NCBI GenBank assembly: GCA_040217175.1
Contig: JAVJNT010000002.1
Coordinates: forward strand, 1,372,001-1,436,000
DNA length: 64,000 nucleotides
Direction: 5' to 3'
Source of the DNA: Phycisphaerales bacterium
GTDB taxonomy: Bacteria > Planctomycetota > Phycisphaerae > Phycisphaerales > UBA1924
A model generated the notes under the pieces. That model did no database searches and was not told the origin of the DNA. It saw nothing but the letters and a program-made list of their open reading frames with translations. Below, piece after piece: positions 36,066 through 45,438 of the stretch (within the stretch, counting starts at the first letter, position 1; each line of letters opens with the position of its first letter). Both the position numbers and the translations under genes were made by a program.

Positions 36066-37001
36066 ATGACCACGATGCTGCGCAGGATTACGGCCGTCTC
36101 GGCAGCCCTCGGGCTGGCGGTCGCTTCGTGCGCCCAGATCATCGAGGACGAGGTCCCCGTCGAGGCCCGCGGCCTGGACATCGAAGAGAAGCTCGGAAAC
36201 CAGGTGCCGCTCGACGCGGAGCTGACGACGATCGAGGGCGAGACCGTCCGGCTGGGCGACTTCTTCGACAGCGAGGATGCACCCGATCGCGGCAAGCCGA
36301 CCATCCTGCTGATGGTCTACTACGACTGCCCGGTGGCCTGCCCCGCCATGCTGGGCAACCTAAACAAGGCCTTCAACGGCATCGACGACTGGACCATCGG
36401 CGACGAGTACAACGTCCTGTCGATCTCGTTCGATCCGACGAACACGCAAGAGCAGGCACAGCAGTATGCCATGCTGTACCGCTCGGGCTACTTCCAGAAC
36501 CAGAACGATCCCGAGACGGTCGAACAGGGCTACCGCTTCTTCCGCGCCAGTGGCGATACGTCTCGCGCGATCGCCGATGCAGTTGGCTTCGGCTACCGCT
36601 ACCTGCCCGACGTAGACGAGTACGCCCACGCAACGGGCGTGGTGGTGCTGGCGCCCGACGGCACGGTGTCTCGCTACTTCTACGGATTCGATTACCCGGC
36701 CCGGCAGGTCAAGCTCGCGATGCTCGACGCCGCCGATGGCCGCATAGGAGCGAGCTTCGGCGACCGCGTGCTGCTCTTTTGCTTCACGTACGACCCGAAC
36801 AGCAATTCCTACAGCCTGGCGGCCTTCCGCGTCATGCGGGCGGGCGCCGTGATCACGATCCTGCTCGTGCTCGGTCTGCTCGTCACGCTCAAGGTGAGCG
36901 AGCGCATCGCCAAGTCGCGGCAGGAGCGGGCAGCAACCAACGAAGATTCAGGACTTGACGGCGGCCGTTCCGGTGGACGAGCCGTGGGAGCCCATGCATG
37001 A
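36066..37001 (+). CDS. SCO1/SenC-family copper chaperone for cytochrome oxidase
   Basis: A 311-residue protein with an N-terminal signal/lipobox region (ALGLAVASC). The thioredoxin-like SCO domain has the copper motif CPVAC (in VYYDCPVACPAMLGNL, about residues 82-97) and the distal His in DEYAHATGVVVL. SISFDPTNT is another family phrase. Unlike many SCO proteins it also has a C-terminal transmembrane helix (VITILLVLGLLVTLKV) near residue 265. SCO proteins deliver copper to the CuA site of CoxB, whose gene starts inside this stop codon (ATGA overlap), a direct functional link. Confidence 0.92.
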   Translation: MTTMLRRITAVSAALGLAVASCAQIIEDEVPVEARGLDIEEKLGNQVPLDAELTTIEGETVRLGDFFDSEDAPDRGKPTILLMVYYDCPVACPAMLGNLNKAFNGIDDWTIGDEYNVLSISFDPTNTQEQAQQYAMLYRSGYFQNQNDPETVEQGYRFFRASGDTSRAIADAVGFGYRYLPDVDEYAHATGVVVLAPDGTVSRYFYGFDYPARQVKLAMLDAADGRIGASFGDRVLLFCFTYDPNSNSYSLAAFRVMRAGAVITILLVLGLLVTLKVSERIAKSRQERAATNEDSGLDGGRSGGRAVGAHA

Positions 37002-38281
37002 ACGCGATCAACGCCGCAATGGCGCACGTCTCGACCACCCTGGCCTCGGCCAGCCTCCAGGACCTGTTCTGGTTCGGTGGTCGGAGCTACACCGAGGCCG
37101 GCCGGCAGGCCGACTGGATGTTCATGTTCATCTGGTGGCTGTCGGTGGTGTTCTTCGTGGTGCTCATGTTCCTGATGCTGTGGTGGGCCTTCCGCTGGCG
37201 CCGCCGCAAGGGCCAGGCCGCCCCGGCCAGCCCCAGCCACAACACGCCGCTCGAGATCACGTGGACGGTCATTCCTACGATCTTCTTCTTCGTGATGTTC
37301 TTCGAAGGCTTCCGCGGCTACATCAACCTCAACTACAGCAAGGTCGGCGCTATCGAGGCCAACCTGTTGGCGTACCAGTGGAGTTGGCTGCTCGAGTATC
37401 CCGGCGGCCAGATCACCACCGAGGCCGCCAACGAGTCCTATGGCGCGCACGTGGACGACGGGTTCCAGGCTTTCGCCAGCGTGCCCGCTCCTGTCTGGTA
37501 CTTCCCCGAGAACACGCCCGTGCTGCTCCGCATGACGAGCCGCGACGTGATCCACAGCTTCTGGATCCCCGACTTCCGCGTGAAGCAGGACATCTTCCCC
37601 AACCGCTACACGAGCTACACGTTCGTGCCCGATCCGCTCGACGATACCGCGCTCATCATGCAGGACGAAGAGTTGGGCACGTATCCCTATCGCGACCACA
37701 TCCTGATGTGCGCCGAGTACTGCGGCGACAACCACTCCGAGATGGCCGGCATCATCCGCATCGTGCCCGAAGAGATCTACGAGGCCAAGCTCGAGATCTT
37801 CGGCTCGCCCCGCGGCACGCTGGCCGAGCGCGGCCAGATCGTTAGCCAGCAGAACGGCTGCTTCTCGTGCCACTCGGTCGACGGCTCCTCGGGAACCGGC
37901 CCGACGTGGAAGGATCTCTACAACAACGAACACCAGTACACCGACGGCAGCACCATCCTCGCCGACGACAACCACATCCGTGAATCTATCTACGTTCCGG
38001 CCGCCAAGATCCGTGCTGGTTACCCCAACCAGATGGTGAGCTACCAGGGCGCCATCAGCCCCGAGCAGCTTGGCTGGATCGTCGCGTATATGAAGACCTT
38101 GAGCGACGCTACGCCCGACGCCGAACTCGCCCAGGCACAGGTCGATCCTGACGCCGAGGGAGCCGAAGCCGAGGGAGCCGAAGATGGTGGCGAGGGCGAC
38201 GCTCCGGCCGACGGCTCGATGGAGCCTACGGGTTCGGCCGGGACGGAAGGATCGATGGAAGGAACCCCCAGCGGTGGCTGA
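36998..38281 (+). CDS. coxB: Cytochrome c oxidase subunit II with fused C-terminal cytochrome c
   Basis: A 427-residue protein starting at ATG 36998, overlapping the SCO stop. Two N-terminal transmembrane helices (residues ~45-110) are followed by the cupredoxin domain. It has the electron-entry strand YQWSWLLEYP, HSFWIPDFRVK with the first CuA His, and the CuA loop CAEYCGDNHSEM (Cys238, Cys242, then His and Met). A monoheme cytochrome c domain starts at CFSCH (288-292), as in caa3-type oxidases. The distal Met is probably in YPNQMVSYQG. The last ~50 residues are Ala/Glu/Gly-rich linker. The fused heme lets the oxidase accept electrons from alternative complex III without a soluble carrier. 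Confidence 0.95.
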   Translation: MNAINAAMAHVSTTLASASLQDLFWFGGRSYTEAGRQADWMFMFIWWLSVVFFVVLMFLMLWWAFRWRRRKGQAAPASPSHNTPLEITWTVIPTIFFFVMFFEGFRGYINLNYSKVGAIEANLLAYQWSWLLEYPGGQITTEAANESYGAHVDDGFQAFASVPAPVWYFPENTPVLLRMTSRDVIHSFWIPDFRVKQDIFPNRYTSYTFVPDPLDDTALIMQDEELGTYPYRDHILMCAEYCGDNHSEMAGIIRIVPEEIYEAKLEIFGSPRGTLAERGQIVSQQNGCFSCHSVDGSSGTGPTWKDLYNNEHQYTDGSTILADDNHIRESIYVPAAKIRAGYPNQMVSYQGAISPEQLGWIVAYMKTLSDATPDAELAQAQVDPDAEGAEAEGAEDGGEGDAPADGSMEPTGSAGTEGSMEGTPSGG

Positions 38282-38317
38282 TGCCGTCGCTGTGCAGCTT
38301 GATTCTGGAGGCGCACG

Positions 38318-40084
38318 ATGAGTTCGCTTGACTCCCATGCCGGCTCGGCACCGCACGCCGGCGGCCACCACGGGTCGTACCTGACCTCGAAGGGCAGCCT
38401 GTGGGCCGACATCGCCAACTGGGCGACGACGGTCGATCACAAGAAGATCGGCGTCATGTACCTGACGGCGCTGCTCATCCTGTTCTTCCTGGGCGGGGTC
38501 ATGGCCCTGGCCGTGCGACTCGAGTTGCTCGAGCCCACGCGGTCGATCATCAACGCCGCCGGCGAGTCCGTCACGACGGGCCAGCGGCTGGCGTTCCTCG
38601 CCGGCGATGGCGCCACGGCGAATAACATCTACAACCGCGCCATGACGCTCCACGGCGCGATCATGACGTTCATGTTCATCGTGCCGGGCATCCCGGCCAG
38701 CCTGGGCAACTTCTTCCTGCCCCTGATGATCGGCGCCAAGGACGTTGCCTTCCCGCGCCTCAACCTGGCGAGCTGGTACGTCTACGTCTTCGGCTCACTG
38801 TTCGCCCTGGCGTCGGCCCTCGTCGGCGGCATCGATACCGGCTGGACGCTCTACACCCCGTACTCGACCATGACCGACGCCGACCACTGGCGACTAGTCG
38901 CCATGGTCACCGGCGTCTTCATCATGGGCTTCAGCTCCATTATGACGGGGCTGAACTTCGTCGTCACCGTGCACAAGCTCCGCGCGCCGGGCATGGGCTG
39001 GTTCGACATGCCGCTATTCGTGTGGGCCATCTATGCGACGGCCATCATCCAGGTGCTCGCCACCCCGGTCATCGGCATCACGACGCTGATGCTCATCTTC
39101 GAGCGGCTGTTCAACTTCGGCCTGTTCGATCCGCGCATGGGCGGCGACCCCGTGCTCTTCCAGCACTTCTTCTGGTTCTATAGCCACCCGGTGGTGTACA
39201 TCATGATCCTGCCGGCCTTCGGCGTGATCAGCGAGACCATCACCGTCCACGCCCGCAAGCCCATCTTCGGCTATCGCTCGGTCGCGTTCGCGTCGCTGGG
39301 CATCGCCGCGGTGAGCTTCCTCGTGTGGGGCCACCACATGTTCACGAGCCAGGGCGAGCTGACGGCCGCGATCTTCAGCTTCCTGACCTTCTTCGTGGCC
39401 GTGCCCACCGCCATCAAGGTGTTTAACTGGATCGCCACGCTCTACAAGGGCTCGATCGTGTTCAACACGCCGATGCTCTACACGCTCGGCTTCCTGTTCC
39501 TGTTCACGATCGGTGGCCTGACCGGCCTACCGCTGGCCACGCTGTCGACCGACATGCACCTGCACGACTCGTACTACGTCGTGGCCCACTTCCACTACGT
39601 CATGTTCGGCGGCACCGTCATTGCATTCCTTGCGGGCCTGCACCACTGGTGGCCCAAGATGTTCGGCAAGATGTACGCCGAGACGCCCGCCAAGCTGGGC
39701 TTCTGGCTGGTCTTCCTGGGCTTCAACGTCACGTTCTTCATCCAGTTCGTGATGGGCGCCCACGGCATGCCTCGCCGGTATGCGAGCTATCCCGACGAGT
39801 TCCAGTGGATGCACATCATCTCCACCGTTGGCTCGTGGATGCTGCTGGCCGGCTTCCTGGTCCACCTGTTCACGTTCATCCACGCCCTGCTGCAGGGCAA
39901 GACGGCTTCGGCCAACCCTTGGGGCGGCATGACGCTCGAGTGGCACGCCGACTCGCCGCCGGATGAGCACAACTTCGAGCACGAGCCGATCGTCAAGCAC
40001 GGCCCGTACGCGTACGACCGTGTCGTGCCTCCGCACACCGATCCGCAGGACTATCCGCTGCCGGAGAAGTCCGACCCGAACTGA
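38318..40084 (+). CDS. coxA: Cytochrome c oxidase subunit I
   Basis: A 588-residue heme-copper oxidase catalytic subunit with 12 helices; ATG 38318 follows GGAGG by seven bases. Visible ligands are [12 protein letters not shown] (low-spin heme His), [16 protein letters not shown] (CuB His with the cross-linked Tyr four residues on, which marks an A-type oxidase), GHHMFTSQG (two CuB His) and [17 protein letters not shown] (heme a3 and heme a His). It reduces oxygen to water with proton pumping. It lies between coxB and coxC in the expected order. Confidence 0.96.
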   Translation: MSSLDSHAGSAPHAGGHHGSYLTSKGSLWADIANWATTVDHKKIGVMYLTALLILFFLGGVMALAVRLELLEPTRSIINAAGESVTTGQRLAFLAGDGATANNIYNRAMTLHGAIMTFMFIVPGIPASLGNFFLPLMIGAKDVAFPRLNLASWYVYVFGSLFALASALVGGIDTGWTLYTPYSTMTDADHWRLVAMVTGVFIMGFSSIMTGLNFVVTVHKLRAPGMGWFDMPLFVWAIYATAIIQVLATPVIGITTLMLIFERLFNFGLFDPRMGGDPVLFQHFFWFYSHPVVYIMILPAFGVISETITVHARKPIFGYRSVAFASLGIAAVSFLVWGHHMFTSQGELTAAIFSFLTFFVAVPTAIKVFNWIATLYKGSIVFNTPMLYTLGFLFLFTIGGLTGLPLATLSTDMHLHDSYYVVAHFHYVMFGGTVIAFLAGLHHWWPKMFGKMYAETPAKLGFWLVFLGFNVTFFIQFVMGAHGMPRRYASYPDEFQWMHIISTVGSWMLLAGFLVHLFTFIHALLQGKTASANPWGGMTLEWHADSPPDEHNFEHEPIVKHGPYAYDRVVPPHTDPQDYPLPEKSDPN

Positions 40085-40170
40085 GTCTCCCGTTCGCGGC
40101 CGGTCCGCCGGCGTGGCGTCGCCTCGATCCTTGGAAACCGTACGAGCGTGTCAGCCAAAGAGAGCCCCGC

Positions 40171-40863
40171 ATGAGCACCATCAATCCATCCTCAGGCCGC
40201 GACGTGCCCACGGGGCCAACCCTGCCGCACGACACCGTGGAAAAGGGGCACCACTGGCGGACCAAGGACGACGAGTTCGACGCCGGCAAGCTCGGCATGT
40301 GGCTCTTCCTGGGGACCGAGGTCCTGCTCTTCGCCGGCCTCTTCTGCGGCTATGCCATCATGCGCATGCTGTACCCCGAGGCCTTTGCCAACGGGTCGCA
40401 CTACCTCAACTGGGTCTATGGCGGCGCCAACACGCTGATCCTGCTGTGGTCGAGCTACACCATGGCGGCCGCCATCCGCCACACGCAGCTCGGTGACCGA
40501 GCCCGTGCCCAGATCTGCCTGGTCATCACGTGGCTCTGCGCACTCGCCTTCCTGCTCATCAAGTTCATCTTCGAGTACGGACCCAAGTGGGCCGAGGGCA
40601 AGCGGCCCGGCGTGCTCTTCGACTACCCCTACGCCCAGAACGCCATGGAGCCGATGTGGTGGTCGCTCTACTACGCGGCCACTGGCATCCACGCCTCGCA
40701 CGTGGTCATCGGCATGGGCCTCATCGGCTGGTTGATCATCAAGAACGCCAAGGGCTGGTACGGGCCCAAGAACTACCTGGCGATGGAGAACATCGGCCTG
40801 TACTGGCACATCGTCGACCTCATCTGGATCTTCCTCTTCCCCCTCCTGTACCTGATCCACTAG
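40171..40863 (+). CDS. coxC: Cytochrome c oxidase subunit III
   Basis: A 230-residue protein. KLGMWLFLGTEVLLFAGLFCGYAIMR (five-plus-helix fold, with the conserved Glu in TEVLLF) and the late GIHASHVVIGMGLIGWLII...YWHIVDLIWIFLFPLLYL match subunit III. It stabilises the catalytic subunit and its proton uptake. ATG 40171 is 86 bases after coxA. Part of the cox operon. Confidence 0.95.
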   Translation: MSTINPSSGRDVPTGPTLPHDTVEKGHHWRTKDDEFDAGKLGMWLFLGTEVLLFAGLFCGYAIMRMLYPEAFANGSHYLNWVYGGANTLILLWSSYTMAAAIRHTQLGDRARAQICLVITWLCALAFLLIKFIFEYGPKWAEGKRPGVLFDYPYAQNAMEPMWWSLYYAATGIHASHVVIGMGLIGWLIIKNAKGWYGPKNYLAMENIGLYWHIVDLIWIFLFPLLYLIH

Positions 40864-40906
40864 TCCGCGGGACACGCACGCCACTCGCCTTCGTCCGGAG
40901 CCAGAC

Positions 40907-41707
40907 ATGAGCAGCGACAGCCAGCACGAGAACCCGCGGCCCGACCCCTCGCAGATGACCGAGGAGCAGTACGCCGACTACATGGCCGACCCGCATGCAT
41001 TCCACCCCGAGCATCACGGGGCGGGCGAGCATGGGCACGACGGCGGCGACCACCACGTCACGAGCAAGTTCGTGCTGCGGGCCGTGCTTGGCATTCTGGT
41101 GTTCTTCACCATCCTGACCGTGGCGTCGTCACGCGCCGAGATCTGGGTGGCCGATGTCTTCGAGCTCGAAATCCCGACCTTGGTCAACGTGTTCATCGCG
41201 ATGAGCATCGCCACGATCAAGGCCATCTTCGTCGTCGCGATCTTCATGCACCTCAAGTGGGACAACCGCCTGAACCTGCTGGTCTTCCTCTTCACGCTCA
41301 TGGGCGTCGGCTTGTTCGTCGGGCTGACGGCGCTCGACCTCGGCAATCGCACCGAGATCTACGACTGGAAGGCCAGCCAGATCCACCCGGGCGGCAAGGG
41401 CGACCTCGGCGTCACGCTCTCCCGAGGCGAAGACGAGACCATCGGCGGCGTTTCCGTCTTCCAGTTCGCCAAGGACAAGAAGATCCAGGAGATCGGCGAG
41501 AAGGCATTCCAGAAGAAGGCCGCCGAGAAGCACGGGCACCACGGCTATGACAAGCCGATGCGATCGGCAGATCGCACGCGAGCGACCCATGGCCTGACGG
41601 TCGGACTGTTCAGCCTCGAGGCCGAGGAAGACTCGGGCCACGGCGAGTACGACAAGGACGCCGACCACGCCGAGGGCGACGCCCTGAGCGACGGCGAGGA
41701 GCAATAA
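40907..41707 (+). CDS. Prokaryotic cytochrome c oxidase subunit IV-like protein with long C-terminal extension
   Basis: A 266-residue protein. The His/Asp-rich N-terminus is followed by three hydrophobic helices (FVLRAVLGILVFFTILTVAS, LVNVFIAMSIATIKAIFVVAIFMHLKWDNRLN, LLVFLFTLMGVGLFVGLTAL) across residues ~45-145. This is the pattern of bacterial subunit IV (COX4-prokaryotic family); IFMHLKWD is its most typical phrase. Normal length is about 100-120 residues. Here ~120 extra hydrophilic, charged residues follow with no recognised domain. Position directly after coxC supports the call. Confidence 0.82.
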   Translation: MSSDSQHENPRPDPSQMTEEQYADYMADPHAFHPEHHGAGEHGHDGGDHHVTSKFVLRAVLGILVFFTILTVASSRAEIWVADVFELEIPTLVNVFIAMSIATIKAIFVVAIFMHLKWDNRLNLLVFLFTLMGVGLFVGLTALDLGNRTEIYDWKASQIHPGGKGDLGVTLSRGEDETIGGVSVFQFAKDKKIQEIGEKAFQKKAAEKHGHHGYDKPMRSADRTRATHGLTVGLFSLEAEEDSGHGEYDKDADHAEGDALSDGEEQ

Positions 41708-41728
41708 CCCACGCATCGAACGGAGACC

Positions 41729-42616
41729 ATGGACACCACCAGGATCGAGACCGAACGCAAGCCCTTCGCCTGGCACCGCGGCCGCACCATCTGGCTCACG
41801 ACCGCTCTGGTCTGCCTCGCCGCGGTAACCCTCCTCGGCTACTTCATGGCCCAACGCCTCGATCGCTTCAACCGCGAGTCAGGCCGCGAGCTCTTCGTCT
41901 TCCAGCCCATTACCGCCCGTGACTTCCTCTGGAACGACACGTCCGTCAGCTTCACCGACGAGGTGGATGCCGATGGCGCCGACGTCGTGGTCATGCAGTA
42001 CGGCGACGACGTCATCCGCCTTCGCTCGGGGCTCCAGTCGCTTCCGACCGAGGTGCCGGGCCTGCAGCGGCACGACTCTTGGCTCAAGGTGCTCCGCTTC
42101 GCGCCACGCAGCGGCAAGTCCATCGAAGACCTCTTAGCGGAGATCGACGCCGGCACCGCCGACGAGCGACTGGCCGTCGTCGTTCGGCTGCAAAGGCCGG
42201 GCGTTGATCAAGATAGCTTCGGCCAGGTCATGCGTGGCGACTGGCGATTCCAGTTCGTCGAGCTGCTGCCCGAGGGCGGCTTCGAGGAGCAGGTGCTCCG
42301 ATTCCCCGAGAGCGAGCGCTCGTTCAATCGCCGCGTGAACGCCGCCCGCCGGGCGGGCGAGCCGATGCCCGAGCGGCGCGCCGACGAGCTGGCCTTCGGC
42401 ACCTGGCAGTTCGATGCCTCGCTCATGGTCATGCCCAAGAGCGGCCCGCCCGCGCCGCAATTCGGGCGCGGCGCCATGGAGGCGCTCGGCTGGACGCTGC
42501 CGACCGCCACGCTTCTCTTCTTCATCGCCACCATCGCGCTGGCCATGACCTTCGCGCCCGAGCGGGCCGAGCCCGCGATCGAGGACGAACGGGGCGACGA
42601 CTCCACCGAGAACTAG
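41729..42616 (+). CDS. Unassigned membrane protein at the end of the cox operon
   Basis: A 295-residue protein with a good ribosome site (CGGAGA) before ATG 41729. It has one N-terminal helix (TIWLTTALVCLAAVTLLGYFM, residues ~28-48) and one near the C-terminus (TATLLFFIATIALAMTFA, ~262-280). The ~210-residue region between them should be extracytoplasmic. Topology recalls SURF1, a heme A insertion factor with two terminal helices, but I see no SURF1 sequence motif. It is the last gene of the oxidase operon, 21 bases after subunit IV, so an assembly role is inferred only from place and topology. Its stop overlaps the convergent DUF389 gene by four bases. Confidence 0.75.
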   Translation: MDTTRIETERKPFAWHRGRTIWLTTALVCLAAVTLLGYFMAQRLDRFNRESGRELFVFQPITARDFLWNDTSVSFTDEVDADGADVVVMQYGDDVIRLRSGLQSLPTEVPGLQRHDSWLKVLRFAPRSGKSIEDLLAEIDAGTADERLAVVVRLQRPGVDQDSFGQVMRGDWRFQFVELLPEGGFEEQVLRFPESERSFNRRVNAARRAGEPMPERRADELAFGTWQFDASLMVMPKSGPPAPQFGRGAMEALGWTLPTATLLFFIATIALAMTFAPERAEPAIEDERGDDSTEN

Positions 42617-43683
42617 CCCGTCGAAGTCGCGCCGCCTCCGGACATGTTGTCGATCACCCAGGGCCACGCCAGGATGATCGCCACCAGCAGCGCGAGGAGC
42701 AGGGCCCAGAACATCATCGCGTAGCTGCTGCCCTTGCGCGCCCGCAGCGTGTTGTAGACCGTGTAGGGCCCGACGCCCTGCAAGCGGAACATCGCCATCG
42801 CGCTGAGATTGATGCAGATCACGTTGGTCGCCGTCAGCATCAGGGCGCCCATTGCTTGTGTCAACGTCGCGTCCCGGCTCACCAGCAGCAATCCAAAACT
42901 GACGAGGGGCGGCAGCAGCGCGACCGCCACCATAACGCCCACCAGGGCCGCTGGCACGCCCGTTGTCGCGGCGAGGGTGCCAGCGGCACCAGCCCCGAGC
43001 GCGATGGCGATGTCGCTCGGCTTGGGCGTCGTCCGGGCCAGGATCTCCGGGGTCTGCGGGTCGACCTGAGCGAAGAGCCCAAACAGGATCGACAGCGCCG
43101 CCGCCATCGTCACGCCAATGACGTTCGTGGTCAAGGCCCGCCGCGCGAGCTTGAGGTCGCCGATGGTCAGCGCGAGAGAGAGGGCCAGATTCGGGCCGAG
43201 CAGTGGCGCGATGACCATCGCGCCGATGATGACGGCCGGGCTGCTCTGGACCAAGCCGGCAGCCGCGACGACGGTGGATAGGACGACCATCGCGTAGTAG
43301 ACCCGCGTGTTCCTGCCACCCGCCGAGACCTCGGCGACCAACTCGTCGCCCGCCACGCGTCCACCGAAGAATGCCTTTCGCTTGGGCTCGAGGTCCTTAT
43401 CCTCCGGTGCCTTGGGCGTTGGCGGCGGTGCTTCCTCGATCTGCGGCCGCGTGGCTTCGATCGCCTCCAGGATCAGCCTGAAGCCCTCGACGGCGGCATA
43501 CTGCGAGTCGAGCATCCGGACGATGTCGTCGCAGTCTTCCTTGGGTAGCACGATGCTCACGCGGACGCGGCCATCATTGATCGGCTCGATCCACAGCGTG
43601 CTGGGTTCGCGGCGGCCCAGCAACTCCACGACTTCGACGTCGTGGCGCTTGGGGAGCACGATCTGGAGCAGTCGCAATGCCAT
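42613..43683 (-). CDS. DUF389 (TIGR00341-type) membrane protein
   Basis: A 356-residue protein. An N-terminal ferredoxin-like soluble domain (LLQIVLPKRHDVEVVELL, residues ~4-85) precedes the DUF389 membrane domain. The core phrases are SSPAVIIGAMVIAPLLGPNLALSLAL and a later TGVPAALVGVMVAVALLPPLV, with seven or so helices. Function is unknown for the family. It is read towards the cox operon and overlaps its last gene by four bases at CTAG. ThyX is encoded just upstream in the same direction. Confidence 0.9.
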   Translation of the reverse strand: MALRLLQIVLPKRHDVEVVELLGRREPSTLWIEPINDGRVRVSIVLPKEDCDDIVRMLDSQYAAVEGFRLILEAIEATRPQIEEAPPPTPKAPEDKDLEPKRKAFFGGRVAGDELVAEVSAGGRNTRVYYAMVVLSTVVAAAGLVQSSPAVIIGAMVIAPLLGPNLALSLALTIGDLKLARRALTTNVIGVTMAAALSILFGLFAQVDPQTPEILARTTPKPSDIAIALGAGAAGTLAATTGVPAALVGVMVAVALLPPLVSFGLLLVSRDATLTQAMGALMLTATNVICINLSAMAMFRLQGVGPYTVYNTLRARKGSSYAMMFWALLLALLVAIILAWPWVIDNMSGGGATSTG

Positions 43684-43709
43684 GGCGGGCCAATGCTACG
43701 CCGCGTCGC

Positions 43710-44690
43710 TCACCGCGCCGCTGCGCCGCCGAGCCCGAGTTGCTCGCGCTTGGCCTGCCACTCGGCGTTCTCCCGCTTGTTGTCGCTGGCCAGGTCTCCC
43801 GCACCGCCCTTCGCCAGGTCGGCGATCGCGTCGATCTCCAGCCGCGTCAGCCGCAGGCTCTGCAGGTGGTAGTCTCGCCAGGCCTCCATCGTCACGGGCA
43901 CGATCGGTGCGATCAGGTCGTGCATTGCCTGCGCATAATCGCGGATCTCCTGCTGCGCGTGCGGATCCAGGCGCAGCTTCAGGAATCGGAGGATGTTGTG
44001 CAGGTCGCACTTCCAGTACCACTGCGTGAACTGGCTCGTCGGCAGCCCCACGCGAGCCAGTTCCCGGCTCACGCCCTGCTCGATCAGGTGCTCGTACTTC
44101 TTGTACAGGCCCTCCACGTGGTCGAGGTACTCGACGAACTCCTGGGCCGTCCGTAGTTCTTCGGCGTCGCGCGGGTCGAAGACGTCCTCACCGCCCTGCC
44201 GGTTGCTCGTGCTCTGCCGGCGGACGTGCTCGACGTCGACGCGGTAGAAGCGATCGGGCATCACCGAGTACCGGCCCGAGTACTCGTTCACGTTCGCCGT
44301 GCGGTGGCGGATCCACTGCCTCGCAACGAAGATCGGCATCGACACGTGGAACTTGAACTCGACCATCTCGAAGGGCGTCGTGTGCTCGTGCCGAAGCAGG
44401 TAGCGGATGAGCCCGCGGTCCTCGTTGACCTTCTTCGTGCCCGCTCCGTAGCTCACGCGGGCCGCCTGCACCACCGCCTGGTCGGCCGTCTGCCCCTCGG
44501 GCACCAGCCGCGGCATCGCATCGACGAGCGCCACGAACCCGTGCTCGTGCAGCGGGATCGTCCATCGGCTGGCCCCGCCCATCACGTCGACCATCTCGCC
44601 CTCGGGCTCGGCCCGCTCGGCACCGGCCGGCGGGGCAAACAACGGCTCGGGCTTGTTCTCGACGCTGACGGCAGAGTGGGGGTGGCTCAT
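43710..44690 (-). CDS. thyX: Flavin-dependent thymidylate synthase ThyX
   Basis: A 326-residue enzyme from ATG 44690; the frame is open 46 codons further upstream but that part has no recognisable content. The ThyX signature RHRTANVNEYSGRYS is at residues ~128-142, and YLLRHEHTTPFEMVEFKF precedes it. It methylates dUMP using methylene-THF and FADH2, replacing ThyA. At ~326 residues it is longer than the common 220-260, with an N-terminal ~50 and a C-terminal ~30 residue extension. The DUF389 gene follows 26 bases downstream and may be co-transcribed. Confidence 0.95.
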   Translation of the reverse strand: MSHPHSAVSVENKPEPLFAPPAGAERAEPEGEMVDVMGGASRWTIPLHEHGFVALVDAMPRLVPEGQTADQAVVQAARVSYGAGTKKVNEDRGLIRYLLRHEHTTPFEMVEFKFHVSMPIFVARQWIRHRTANVNEYSGRYSVMPDRFYRVDVEHVRRQSTSNRQGGEDVFDPRDAEELRTAQEFVEYLDHVEGLYKKYEHLIEQGVSRELARVGLPTSQFTQWYWKCDLHNILRFLKLRLDPHAQQEIRDYAQAMHDLIAPIVPVTMEAWRDYHLQSLRLTRLEIDAIADLAKGGAGDLASDNKRENAEWQAKREQLGLGGAAAR

Positions 44691-44712
44691 GGAGCAATAT
44701 ATCGCGATGGGT

Positions 44713-45438
44713 CTACGTAGGGCGGCGCGAGGCCTGTCGGTTGCTGTCTGTCCCGTCGCCTTCGACGCGATCTGTCCCGACTTGCTTGGGCACCGGCCAG
44801 GCCAGGATTGTCTCCAGCGAATTGGCATCGCCGAACACGGTCAGTTCAACGACCCAGGGCTGATCCAGCGATGCGTGCTTCGGCTTGATGTGACCAAGCG
44901 TGATGCCGATCGGCAGCTCCTGCTTGTCGATGACGAACAGCGACGTGTTCTCGCCGCCCTCCTCCATATGGCCGCTCTTCAGTACGCCCTGCTCGTTGTC
45001 GATGCGCACGTACAGCCGCGGTGATCTGATCGATCGGCTGGGGAGTTTCTTGCACTCGATGCTGACGTCCCGCCAGCCGGTCGCAGGGCCGATGCCCTCG
45101 ATGCGCCACTCGTGCTCGACGTCGTCGCAACTCAGCGTCCAGGTGCTCAAGGCCCTCGAGTCGTAGTGCTTGCGTTGCAGTTGCGCGGGCAGCCACATCG
45201 CTCCCAGAAACACCGCACTCACGGGTATCGAGGCCAGGAGCATGGCAACGACCCATCTATCCAAGGCAATGGACTGCAAGTGTGCCACGACGAACGTAGC
45301 CACGACGAGAGCAACATCGACCAGCAATATGAGCACGAGCGCTCGGAGCGTCCTGTCCGCCCGATCACGGGCGTGAGGCTCGAACTTCACGCGCTCGACA
45401 TCGATCGCTTCGGGAGTCGGGATGTTCGTCTCAGCCAT
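44713..45438 (-). CDS. Two-helix membrane protein of unknown function, tandem paralogue 1
   Basis: A 241-residue protein. Two hydrophobic helices near the N-terminus (ALVLILLVDVALVVATFVVA and WVVAMLLASIPVSAVFLGAMW) precede a ~160-residue soluble domain. It is clearly related to the gene immediately upstream: SCDDVEHEWRIEGIGPATGWRDVSIECKKLP here matches ECRDIEHAWDVEGLGSCEGWRDVAIECVRLP there, with two shared Cys. The ATG at 45438 lies a few bases before the stop of the paralogue (eight-base overlap), so the two are co-translated. No known family was recognised. The soluble domain may be an extracytoplasmic or cytoplasmic sensor or binding domain, but nothing identifies it. Confidence 0.8.
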   Translation of the reverse strand: MAETNIPTPEAIDVERVKFEPHARDRADRTLRALVLILLVDVALVVATFVVAHLQSIALDRWVVAMLLASIPVSAVFLGAMWLPAQLQRKHYDSRALSTWTLSCDDVEHEWRIEGIGPATGWRDVSIECKKLPSRSIRSPRLYVRIDNEQGVLKSGHMEEGGENTSLFVIDKQELPIGITLGHIKPKHASLDQPWVVELTVFGDANSLETILAWPVPKQVGTDRVEGDGTDSNRQASRRPT

